Positions 53,785 through 64,000 of a stretch of 64,000 bases of DNA are shown here, one piece after another; position 1 is the stretch's first letter, and each line of letters starts with the position of its first letter. The stretch comes from Notospermus geniculatus. Taxonomy: Eukaryota > Nemertea > Pilidiophora > Heteronemertea > Lineidae. The notes beneath the pieces are model-generated. The model was not told the DNA's origin, did not search any database, and worked only from the letters and a program-made list of their open reading frames with translations. Made by a program: the position numbers and the translations under genes. The stretch spans positions 427,182 to 491,181 of the forward strand of contig NMRB01000052.1 of NCBI GenBank assembly GCA_002633025.1, in the 5' to 3' direction.

Positions 53785-55749
53785 TTAAGTTGTAAATTGT
53801 GTTCTCACTTGACGCCTGTGAAGAGTAACGCATTTGTTTTCACTTCCCGACCCTCTTATTTTCGTATAACGGTTCTCCTGATCCTCAGTCATTATTTACC
53901 TGCCACTCTCCCGTGGATGACTGGTGTTTACTGAGTGAAGACATTCTAGTATTGGCTACTGAGCTTCTGTTCAGAATCCCAACGTCGCTAACGTGTCCCT
54001 TGTGTATTCACCTGGCTGGTACGTATGGATAGATTATACGCAGACCACGGTAATCATGTATGTCGCCTCGACGATATCGCGGGGGCGTTTTGGATGGCTT
54101 TATGGCCATCAGAATGGAAGCCTGATGAAACATCGCTAATTAAAAGTGCTTTATCTTTAATTTAACTTCAAAATCAGCAGACTAGTAATAAAATGATGAA
54201 GTCGGAAAGCAGGATAAAGTATTGAAGTACACACCACTTCGGAGTGAAATTAAGAAAATTAACGATAAACGTAAACATATAGACGGGCAAAACCTCCAGC
54301 TGCTTGCGTTCCATAGATCGCTAGCAAGAGCAGGAAAAGCTGCTTCGTGTGCTGGGGGCTAATGAAACGTTTTGCCCGTGTAACACCATTTCATTCGGAT
54401 TGTTGGTTTCGGATATTCTGCGACTTCCTTTCTAAGAAGTCACAGACCCGGTCGCGGAATATTTTTCCTGAACCTTTCAACAAGTACACTGCAGATCCTG
54501 TAGTTACTCTTATAGTCACGAGAGGGACACTTCTTTTGGAGAAAAACACTTTTTCAACGCGCCTGGAGGGTTAATTATGTCGTGGGGGTGAGATTTAGGG
54601 ATAGGGTAGGGGCTTTTTTCACTGCCTCTTCTTTCTCGACGTGTTTTTCTTTTTATTGAAAATACTCCAAAAAAATTCGCGCCCCGGTCTGTAATTAACT
54701 CTGACCAGTACACACACTGCGTTGTGTTAGTTAGAGGCGCGATCCGTATGATTTCTGATTGGCTTTCATGAATAGAGGCCTATAGACAGATAGTGTGGCT
54801 TACGGAACGGACCCTTCATATACCTGTATTAGTCTGTGGCCTCTCAGAAACGAAGTTACATAACAAACACTGTATTTTGTGGTATACGCGTTGGATACCA
54901 TTTATTAAGTCCAAATCAGCTTTTTTTACCACAGATTATCAGCAACGACTAGCATTATCAGTATTTGTTAACCATTTGCTCAAATGATAAATCAACAATT
55001 GAGTACTAGCTGTTAAGCGACCGCACAGTCCGGTGTGAAATCATTCACTTGGCCAAACAAAGCAAGCCATCAATATGAATTAGTGTCTATTGGCAATAGC
55101 CAGTTGTTTACGTTCTATCAAGTTGGTGTCACTGGTCGCTGTGTAAGGTCCGTCGTTGTCATGGATTTAAAATGGTGGCAGTAAAAATCCATTGAAGTCA
55201 CGCCAATCACCAGTAGCGGGCCGTTAATCGCTTCTTTCTGGGTCTGATAAACTGTCTACCGTCTTGAATTTCCTTCGCGATAATTGCACTGGAATTAAAT
55301 TTCCGATAAATACTCTTTCATTCCTCATGGCATTGTGTTTGGTAATGAGAGAAATGAATAAATGACGGTGAAGAAATCAGCCACTTTTTCATTCAGATTC
55401 CCGATGAAAGCCAGACTTGTAAGCTTGGCGAAAGGATTTTTTACCTGCAATTTCATTGATAACGAAGAAGGACTTTTTCAATAACCATTGAACGTCGCAC
55501 ACACAGCATTCCTTTGAACTGACTTCGGGGGGCTGTCGGTGAACAAAAAACTGACTGGCATGTACTAAGCTGATTAAAATCAAATAAGGCTTTGAAATCA
55601 ATCACCACTATACACAATTGGAAGAATATTATTTTATTTTATTTGAGTGTAAAAAGCTACATGTAGATTTCCAGGAGTCAAAATGACTATAATGAAAGTT
55701 CTCACCCAAGTGCAATGATTATTAGGATATCTAAGGTTGAGTTCAGAAC

Positions 55750-55843
55750 ATGAAATAGAATCGGGTTTCTAAGGTGAAAGACATTGCTTCCTACCAGATT
55801 CGAACCCACGGACCCTCGCATCAGCCATCAATCGCCAGCAAGG
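55750..55843 (-). repeat. SINE copy, 5'-truncated
   Basis: Minus-strand B-box 'gtgggttcgaatctggtagg' followed by the family tail 'aagcaatgtctttcacctta' and 'gaaacccgattctatttcat'. Confidence 0.75.
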
Positions 55844-56449
55844 TTGAGTTCACATAGAGGTATACAGTTGTATACAGTTGAAACTGTATACATGTCAATT
55901 ATATACAGTTTCAACAGTTGTAACTGAAGAATTGATCCTCGCATACAGAAATTGTGCTACGACAGAACTGGCGTCCCTCGGTACACGCCCGCAATGTCAT
56001 GTTATCTCAATTAACAGCAATGTTTACCCACGTCGACTAGGCTTGTCTTATTTCTATTCACCACGCGTCATATATCATTCGATTAAGCGGGGTAAAATTT
56101 CCAGTGGATGTGACACCGCAAGAGCTAGCTTCATAGCGCGGCCAAGAGGTTCGTGATNGGGGTGATTTGAATATTTTAATATGTTCGGGAGCAACATTTA
56201 TACACAACCATACACCTTTGGACACGGACACTCCTCAGCATCTTCCGTCATCGCTGGTTGCTTATCATCGTACAACATCCCGTTGCAGAACACCAGCAGG
56301 ACTCGCCACACTTGTGGCAGGGGACCATGGACAAGAAACGCTCCAACACAGACACTCAACCAAGGCCTTGACAGACACTCAAGTTCGCCCAGTGGAATAA
56401 CTAAGTTTATTCAAAATAACTACTATTTACATACAGGAGGCGAGTCAAT

Positions 56450-56835
56450 AGACTGGTCCCCTGTCGTGCCGCTCCGTTCCTCCACTACTACGACAGGCCG
56501 CGTCCGCCATGTTTGCCTGTTTTCTGACACACGTATGCAAATGAGCATTAGGGACTTCCGGCAAGGCTCCGTATCGTCGATCCGTATCACGTATGACGTA
56601 TCGAGCTAATGCATTTTCTATTGAAGTCATACGTCATACGTAATACGGATCGACGATACGGCGCCTTGCCGGAAGTCCCTAATAAAGACTCGTAAGGTTG
56701 CGGGAGTCTCTAAAAATAGATGATGACTCATGGCGCGACCGTTGACCAATCACAGTTGACCAATCACATGCCGAGTTGGCGTTCAAAATGCCTGTCGTAG
56801 TAGTGAAGCGAGAACTACGACAGGGGACCAGTCTA
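56450..56835. mobile_element. MITE with a second MITE inside
   Basis: Outer ends AGACTGGTCCCCTGTCGT and ACGACAGGGGACCAGTCT. Inner element 56549-56682 has ends TAGGGACTTCCGGCAAGGC and GCCTTGCCGGAAGTCCCTA and an almost fully palindromic body. Confidence 0.8.
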
Positions 56836-58348
56836 GCGAGTGAACAACAACGAGACCATGATTACATAACGGGTGGTAGAGCTGGGCCTCTGACAAGCAT
56901 GACATGGCAAACTAATTAAAAGGCATGAATCTACAACATCATCATACAAAACAAAGCAAACCTTCAAAGTTATCACACTGACGTGTGTTGTGTGTGTGTG
57001 TGTGTGTGTGTACATATTCAGTACACAGTATGCGGGAGGCACGAACACCCTCAGAAGTTCACCAGGGCCACCGATGCCCCTACTACATGTGCATGCAGTG
57101 TACACGTACATCATCAAGAAAAGACGTGGCAACGAAGATTCTCAGAAAGGCCTTTTCAAGCAATGACACAAATACCGCGTGAATGACAATGCATGTAGGC
57201 CTACATGTACAATACAAACGAACACAGAAAATGCTGGATATCACGAAATTCAATCCAAAACCACGTTTTCTCTTTAACTCACTTGCAAAAGAAGCAAACA
57301 AAGATTTGTCGGTCGACATCCTCATTTAATTTGACCGTGCTTACATCAATAACTTAAACTGAATGTCTAGCACATTACGCTTCTCCTAAAATATTGTTAG
57401 CTTAAATGGTAACGCGTTCGCCTTTCCATTAAGGCTTCATTAAAATGCAAACATTTCCATCAGCGGACCGACGTGCGTGTCAGACTTGGCTGGTTCAGAA
57501 TATCAACTGGAGGCTATTAATGAACTCTGAGGGCTTCGGCTTTGTGGCAATTGTATCGCTGTTTCAGATAAATGTGGCAGCAAGGAAACTCGCCGGCCTG
57601 CTGCTGTTCTGGAGATTCTCCTGAGTTTGATAATATAGCCAGCGTATTTATAGGCCTATAGTGCGTCTGAAATCGCTAACTACTGTAGAATGAACTTAAG
57701 TATCGGCAGATGGGTAGCCGCAAATTAAATACTGTATTGATGTACAAACATGTTTTCTGTACAATGAAGAAACACAGGCCTACGTTGTACGTAATGGCAC
57801 TTTAGTAACATCCGTCGGTTTTTTAGGTTATATTCTCCCCTTCTGGCTGTGAGTGTGGGGCAGCGGAAGCACTCTCAGCGCAAAAAGTCCGGGTCCGAAT
57901 GTTGGCTACCAAGGGTGTGACTTCACTATGCGCCATTCGACAACGCTCGCACGCAATACAGGTGGGGTTCGATTGCCAGTCGATGTCGTCCCTCTCGTAT
58001 TGGAGAGAGAGCGACTCGTCTTTACCACGCAGAGATTTTCCCTGGGCACTCTCGACCTCCTCTGGATCGCTGTACATGAAATTCTTCGGCCAATCTTGTC
58101 GATAGGGCTAATAATAGGCTACTGTGGTAGTTGGCGTTCATCTCTCAACTTAAAGATAATATATCATGACTTCATTGTTCACATTCAATGATTGTAGACA
58201 TTAAAACATTGACGTTTACATTGTGTTATTTTGGACTTTGGGACATGCCAACCCACCAAATTGAATACTTTCGGTGACAGAAAAATTTCTAGAGGGGCAT
58301 GCCACCAACAAATTACTTGTAAGACAAAGAAAGACTGGACATATACAA

Positions 58349-58462
58349 AATATGAAATAGAAATCGGGTTTCAAAGGTGAAAGACATTGCTTCCTACCAG
58401 ATTCGAACCCACGGACCCTCGCATGAGGTATCAATCGCCAGCACTAAGGGGCAGCACGCCAT
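58349..58462 (-). repeat. SINE copy, 5'-truncated
   Basis: Minus strand: 'tggcgtgctgccccttagtg', then 'ctggcgattgat', the B-box 'gtgggttcgaatctggtagg' and the family tail. Same family as 49536-49666. Confidence 0.78.
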
Positions 58463-59060
58463 ATACAAAGAAATGTAAATAAACAATGATTTTCGTGGCC
58501 CGCGAAAATACCCGTGATACATTATCTTTAATATACATCATCTCGACATCGTGGAGATATACAATGTATCGTGTATATATACTTTAAAACCACCAAGCAA
58601 TACTGATAGCAGCAATAACGAAGATACAAATAGGTCTCACTGTAGCCATCTTCGGCAAAATGATCCACAACATTTCCATATCAAATCAAGGTATTCCAAA
58701 TGCGTTTTTAATCGTGGTGTAATTCAGCTGAATCTGAATTCCAGTTCCTTACGGTGTACCGAATTAAAACTGTCAAAGAAAAGAGCCGACAAAGAAAACC
58801 TCTCATTTGGTGGTTGCTATGGTAACGTCCAAAGAAATCTGACTGTTTTCTTGTATTTATTAGCTTTCGAGCCAGCTAGTGACGGTATAATTAAAATGAA
58901 TTTTTCAAATTATGAAATTACAGGTGTTGGGTATTTGCATGTTTTGGCGTAATAAAGGACATTAACGGTGTGGCTATTAGATATCTGTCTAAATATTATT
59001 CACTTGTTTTCCACAACAAACGTATCTTAAAAGTCGTAAAACGAAAAGGTAACTGTATGG

Positions 59061-59586
59061 AACATTCTGAGAATTTCCATTCATTCCTATAAACTTTTTT
59101 CTGAATTATTTCTGTGCGTGTGGATCGATTTCAATGAAACTTCAGCAGCTGATGGGGACATTACGGGGGCAGGTTGCTGTGGCTGGTGTTCTGAAACCTG
59201 TGCGTTGAGGATGCAGGGAGCTGCCAGGATTTGGGTAAAAAAATACTGGTTTTGAAAATTGGCTTGGCAAGCTTCTCTCAAGTGGTGATAAATCACTTTT
59301 GTTAGCGGTTTGTTTGAGGGTAAGAATTAAACTTTCAAAACAAATTCAGGAACTCAATATTACTATGCACATCAGGCCGCTGAGGTTGATTTCTGTAAAC
59401 CGTGTCTTAAAAAATGGCGGCAGCTCCCTACATCCCCAACGCACTGATTTCAGAACATCAGCCACAGCAACCATTGCCCCAGTAATGTCCCCATCAGCTG
59501 CTGAAGTTTCATTGAAATTGACCCACACGCACAGAAATAATTCAGAAAAACGTTTTTTGGAAATGAATGAAAATTCTCAGAATATT
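59061..59586. repeat. Long inverted repeat (arms about 165 bp)
   Basis: 'gcagctgatggggacatta' and 'ctgaattatttctgtgcgtg' in the left arm are mirrored near 59490-59550 by 'taatgtccccatcagctgc' and 'cacgcacagaaataattcag'. Arms differ at several positions, so the insertion is older than the hairpin at 17372. Confidence 0.85.
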
Positions 59587-60640
59587 CCATACTTATTAGC
59601 AAGAGTATAAGATAGGTCTCATCTGCTGCGGCCTAAACGTAATCCTGGGAAACCTCCCTATTGACTAACCCTGAAGTCCTTGGTGAAGTGTTTTCCTCAC
59701 CATGCTCAGGGTGACACAGCAGAGGAAGTGAAATTGTCCGTTCCCCGATACTAATAACAGTGGAGTCGGTCCTTCGCCAAGAGTGTCACTTGATTTACTT
59801 ACCTGATGTCGATTTCGAAGTGTCGAGTAGTTCAGAGAGAGTATTTAATTGGCAATGATCTACGACTTGAGACACGGCTGATACTAGATTGAATTTGATT
59901 TAGAGGGTATCAGTGCCGGACACGTGAAACTGATCAGTTACGATTTGCGTAGGAGTATGTTGTGACGGTCTTGTTTCGAGAGATATTATGAAAGCGTAAA
60001 GATTTTGATGGCAACAATGGACAACGCAACTCGGTTTACTATATAACGACAGCAACAGTTCGCAAAAGCTGAACTTCAGCAGCTATCCGGTCTCTGTTCC
60101 GACGAGTCCCCGTTTATAAAAGAACGGGCGTTCTGACGCAGTGAATTCGCGTCCGAAAAAAAGAAATAAATACATGTAATATAGATAAATATAATTAGAT
60201 TGGCAATCTGTTTCCTCTAATATTGGGTCGGCCCCGTCGAGATCCTCCTAAAGGGTGTGTTGGGTGTTCGTATAGGCCTTCATAGAAATAAGCATGCACT
60301 TAAGCCCGGGAGAGTGAATATTTGCTATACTTCCAACATGGCGAAGTAAGTACTTAATTTAAATGGATTCAATATCCTTTCGGCGTTAACGATACATTAT
60401 GGGACCCTATAGCATCACCTGTTGACTCTATCACTTTATAGTGCTCGCCATTGTCTCACGTTCTATTCCGGCGTTGTTGGAATTGATGAGAGCGTTTATT
60501 TGCACCTGCTGTCCTCCTTTTCATTATCTTACCGTCTGCTGGGAGTTCCTCTGACCTTTTCAATACGTGATAGGTGTCGTCCTCGGTGTCGGCGAGGTTC
60601 ACACCATTACGATATTAAATCAAAGCTTTGCTAGTTAAAA

Positions 60641-60893
60641 TACTTGAGCTATATAGCACTGATCCCACCAAGGGGCAATGTATGTCATTCAAAAAAATAT
60701 CATTTTTGAAGTGATTGCTCAAAAAGCTGAATCGAAGCCAGTTGGTATTACATGTAGATCGATTTAGTTTAAATACTTGAGCTATATAGCACTGATCCCA
60801 CCAAGGGGCAATGCATATCATTCAAAAAAATATCATTTTTGAAATAATTGCTCAAAAAGCTGAATCGAAGCCAGTTGGTATTACATGTAGATC
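60641..60893. repeat. Direct tandem duplication, period about 133 bp
   Basis: 'tacttgagctatatagcact' to 'ttggtattacatgtagatc' occurs twice (60641-60760 and 60774-60893) with a few substitutions. Confidence 0.92.
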
Positions 60894-62616
60894 TTTTTTT
60901 TTTTGACAGCACCACCACGACTTCTATCCCACTTTATTTTTTGTGGCCACTTTGCCCGTGGACTGCTCACGATTTTTAACACACACAACTGTCTTGTATT
61001 GGTGCACTCTATAGCGTAGTGTCACCGTGTATTAACAGACGGCGCTACAACTCAGACAACTTGTGCCCGCCGGGCAATATTTTTCGCATGTCTCCCTTTA
61101 AGTACCAAATTGTGACCAAAATAGTTTTGCCTCCACACTCAAGAGCTTTCGATGCACAAGTCAGACATGTCGCTGTGCAGACGTTTCTTACAGTAGGATA
61201 TTGTCGCCAAAAGATGACACCACCTGCTAATCTGTAACGGGAAATCGTGATCAACAGTTAAATACTGAGTTGCCGTTTTGTCTTCAATGTAGGCTTTAAA
61301 TTTAATTCACCATTTTGACCCCGAACCGTTTGCAATAAATGTACTGAGTAAATGCTTGCCGAGGGCATGGCCCGATGGTAGATTTTACCTCGGAAGAGGA
61401 GTCATATTTAACTGTGCCCCCAGTCTCCTTCTTATTTGTCGTGGATACTCCGGGCTAACTGAGCTAATCTAATGATAAATCATCGTTGAAACATTCCTTA
61501 CGGTGCAGATTCGAACTCATTTAAGGTAAACCTCCAAAGAAGCAATTATTGACTTGAAATAAGTAGCTCTACAGCTGCCTAAACATGCCTTTACAGCTAT
61601 ATTGTGATAGTATAATGTAAATACCGCATCATTTCTAATGGGGATGATCCAGCACTCTATAATAAGTTCTAGTCTTAGCTGGTAGGTGAACGCATACGGT
61701 TCTTTCAATAACGACACCTCTGGGACTTAAGAACATGATTTATAGCGAATGTCGGATGAAATTAATCCGATACGAAGAGAAATTAATTCTTAACTTGCGA
61801 TTTTAAAGTGCACTTTAAGCTCTTCATTACCAGCGAGAAGTCCTGGAGTTCATTTTCCCATTTTGAATGCTTTAGAAATTTTCTCCGTCGTAACAACGCT
61901 GTGAGGGGTAGCGAAGTACAGCCGACAGCCAAAGGCTGACTCTGAACATTTGGGGAAATTTGAAAGGGAAATTTTCTTCCAAATGCACTAGTAAAAAACC
62001 TCTCAGATAGAAAAACACTTCTTTCGGTCTGCGAAGCTGCAACCCGCTAACCTTAATTCGATTTCAGTTCAACCTGAATCTAAAATGTTTACGTAGGTCT
62101 ATTAGGTCCAAACGACAGAAGTCCTGATTAGAGGCAGAACGAGACCTGAATGATAAATGCTTGTCGTTTTGCCCCTTCCACAAAGAACAGGCTTTTTAGG
62201 CAAATGAATAGGAATTCGTACCTAGTGAGATCCTGTGATATACATGCACTTGATTATCCTCGCGTGATAGGAATGAAAGCTCTAGGGATACTGATGATTC
62301 CATCAAATCAGTCAATAATGTAAAAGGTTTCTGTCGGGAAGGAGCCTGAGCAGACTTGCGTTCGTAACAATAGAACCACACTGAAGAGTAAGGGTATTGG
62401 AAAAAACATGAAGTTTGGAACAATGCATTCGTGGATTGCTGGACTAGGAAATATGGGCTAACCACCTGGATTCCCGATGCACACAGTGCCTATTCCAATA
62501 ATCGGATAATACCTATTTTCGGACAATATGCACACAGTAGGCCTACTACAGTATTCCGATGATGAGGGTTTGACACATCCACGTGTGGGGCAGTGCCAAG
62601 ATCGACCTTACACCAC

Positions 62617-62761
62617 TGTCGAGCGCAAGAACGTTGGAACCAATCAGAACACCTGTTACTCACTAAGGAGAGAATGATTGGCTGATGGGAAAGGTGATTG
62701 TTAGGGTCAGCCTTATATCTTAACACAGAGGATACACGTCCAACGTTCTTGCACTCGACAG
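62617..62761. mobile_element. Small inverted-repeat element
   Basis: GTCGAGCGCAAGAACGTTGGA (read in parts) is mirrored by TCCAACGTTCTTGCACTCGAC; imperfect arms, non-coding. Confidence 0.65.
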
Positions 62762-64000
62762 GCCTCTTAAGCCTAAGTTAGTCAGCATTGAATGAAAACG
62801 CTGTTTAATTTTAAGACGTGTTGGTGGACCAATAAAGATGAGAATAAACAAATTTGATTTTATTGTGAACGCTGGCAGCCGCACATGTTGATGAATTAGC
62901 ACGAATTTGGTACGATCAACTGCTTTGTGTAGTTTTAGTCAAAATACCCCAAATATCCCGTCTTTTACGTTCTTCGCGATTACGTGTCTTCTTTCATCAT
63001 CTCAACTTGCTTTCTTCCAACTTCATTATTTTCGAACAAGCAATCTGAGATCATACACCTAAACAGTTATTCAATTTTAAAACTTCTGCTAAGAAACTTG
63101 TTCTCTTTTAAACATGATTGATTAAAATCTCCAGAGAATCTGTTTTCGCAATCTAACATCGAATCATTCGCTTGTAATCTGGTCCTTTCGAATTACGAAA
63201 AAAATACATAATCAAACGTGGGCGACCTAAAAGTTTTAAAGACAGAGTCTTAATTTGCAAACCTAGCATGGATTTGAAATCTCATCGATTTAGTCCTTCA
63301 TGTCGTTTTTGTCACATCTGAAAGATATAAAGAATGAGTCTTTAATCGACAAATCGAATGCTTTCTCCCCCCTCCCTCCGGCCTACAAAAATAAGTGTGG
63401 AAACGATACAGATGGTTTTTAGCTTGGTTAATCTTTCTAAAAGTACATACTAGGTAAAAAAATAGCAGCCGGGCAGCTGTTTTAGCTACAAAAAAATCCA
63501 GCCAGACACAAAGTCGATCGTCGATATCCCACCACCGAATTTCATGCAATTCATATTGACAGCTAAGAACATCACCATACACGTAAATTTGATTTCTACG
63601 CTCTGGTCTGTGTACATTTCTTATGTTTACAGGCAATTTTATGCCGGTATGGTCAACTTGGCCGTTCCATCATACAGTTTTATTTGGTCAACAAATCAAG
63701 TACATTGGGCCACTCTATTCGCCGTTAGGTCATAAACACATGACAGGAATCAATTACGGTCAGCATCTTGATAATCATACAAAAAAAATATCAATAGTAG
63801 ACCATGTTAAGGATGATGATCAAAGACCAGCCTAAGGCGACGTTTTCTCCTCTGTGGCCACTAAAAATCGTTATTGACCGCTCAAGATGGAGACGGGAGA
63901 CTCAGACTTCTTATATATCACAATGAAAAAAATAGATCCATGCGGTTTTATCGACCATTACCATGTAAATCACATTTATTTTCTGCTGAGTTCTCCTACC

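Larger units (their letters stand above)
51997..55238. repeat. 2.8-kb repeat, copy 2 (with nested insertions)
   Basis: Collinear with 36686-39478. Extra sequence here includes the TTAA element at 53275-53784 and a SINE tail near 52638. Open frames in both copies are short and not equivalent, so the unit is non-coding. Confidence 0.85.
55239..64000. other. Intergenic, repeat-rich, no gene supported
   Basis: Frames are short, and no domain is recognised. Contents: SINE copies (55750, 58349), nested inverted repeats (56450-56835), a (TG)n run (56985-57010), a large inverted repeat (59061-59586), a 133-bp tandem duplication (60641-60893) and an inverted repeat at 62617-62761. The rest is unremarkable AT-rich sequence. 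Confidence 0.55.

Noticed and set aside
57390-57440. tRNA-like 'gttagcttaaatggtaacgc'
   Set aside because: An A-box-like start without a B box at the right distance.
57845-57990. tRNA gene or SINE ('gtgtggggcagcggaagcac', 'gggtccgaatg')
   Set aside because: Box-like pieces are present, but the cloverleaf cannot be formed and no second copy was found.
60338-60346. ATGGCGAA|GTAAGT as the first coding exon of a new gene
   Set aside because: Start and donor look good, but no downstream exon with recognisable protein could be joined.
1-64000. CRISPR arrays, operons, bacterial promoters
   Set aside because: Spliced eukaryotic sequence; direct repeats here are minisatellites or duplications without spacers.

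Overview
The window is eukaryotic: coding sequence is split into many short exons with GT..AG (occasionally GC..AG) borders, and the spacer is packed with miniature inverted-repeat elements, tRNA-derived SINEs and ACATGTA/TAGGCCTA-rich low-complexity sequence. The texture (repeats beginning 'acaagaggcccatgggcc', as in many molluscan genomes) suggests a marine lophotrochozoan, possibly a mollusc; this is inference and no species is claimed. Four N runs (21842-21854, 34099-34118, 51131-51357, one base at 56158) show a draft assembly.

Region 1 (1 to about 20.7 kb, + strand) is the unusual part: a large, 5'-open gene (or tight gene cluster) for a secreted-matrix-like protein. I can join at least 41 exons (about 1,900 codons) in one consistent reading frame. 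It starts with 26 exons, of which 23 are micro-exons of 24-45 nt and 3 are 87-nt exons; all are phase 1-1 with nearly every junction in a Gly codon, and they encode Gly/Lys/Arg/Trp-rich peptides. They form a threefold intragenic duplication. Next come five von Willebrand factor A-like (vWA) domains in two alternating exon formats, separated by Lys-rich linkers, a Cys-rich module and a 16-residue tandem repeat of KAPV/KTTK type. The 3' end is blurred: candidate micro-exons, a truncated half vWA and a possible terminal exon at 20627-20694.

Region 2 (20.7-39.4 kb) has no recognisable gene. It holds a 21-bp minisatellite, many MITEs (Tc1/mariner-, piggyBac- and hairpin-type) and the first copy of a 2.8-kb repeat.

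Region 3 (39.48-49.30 kb, - strand) is a transmembrane adenylate cyclase in 21 exons: N-terminus, first membrane cassette, complete C1a, C1b, second membrane cassette and the first half of C2. It stops inside the C2 domain exactly where the 2.8-kb repeat begins, and one exon junction (3/4) does not keep phase. It is either a truncated gene or an assembly join.

Region 4 (49.3-64 kb) is spacer: a SINE family, the second copy of the 2.8-kb repeat carrying a piggyBac-type MITE that itself carries a Harbinger-type MITE, several inverted repeats and tandem duplications. No gene is supported there. The two genes converge; nothing in the sequence links their functions.
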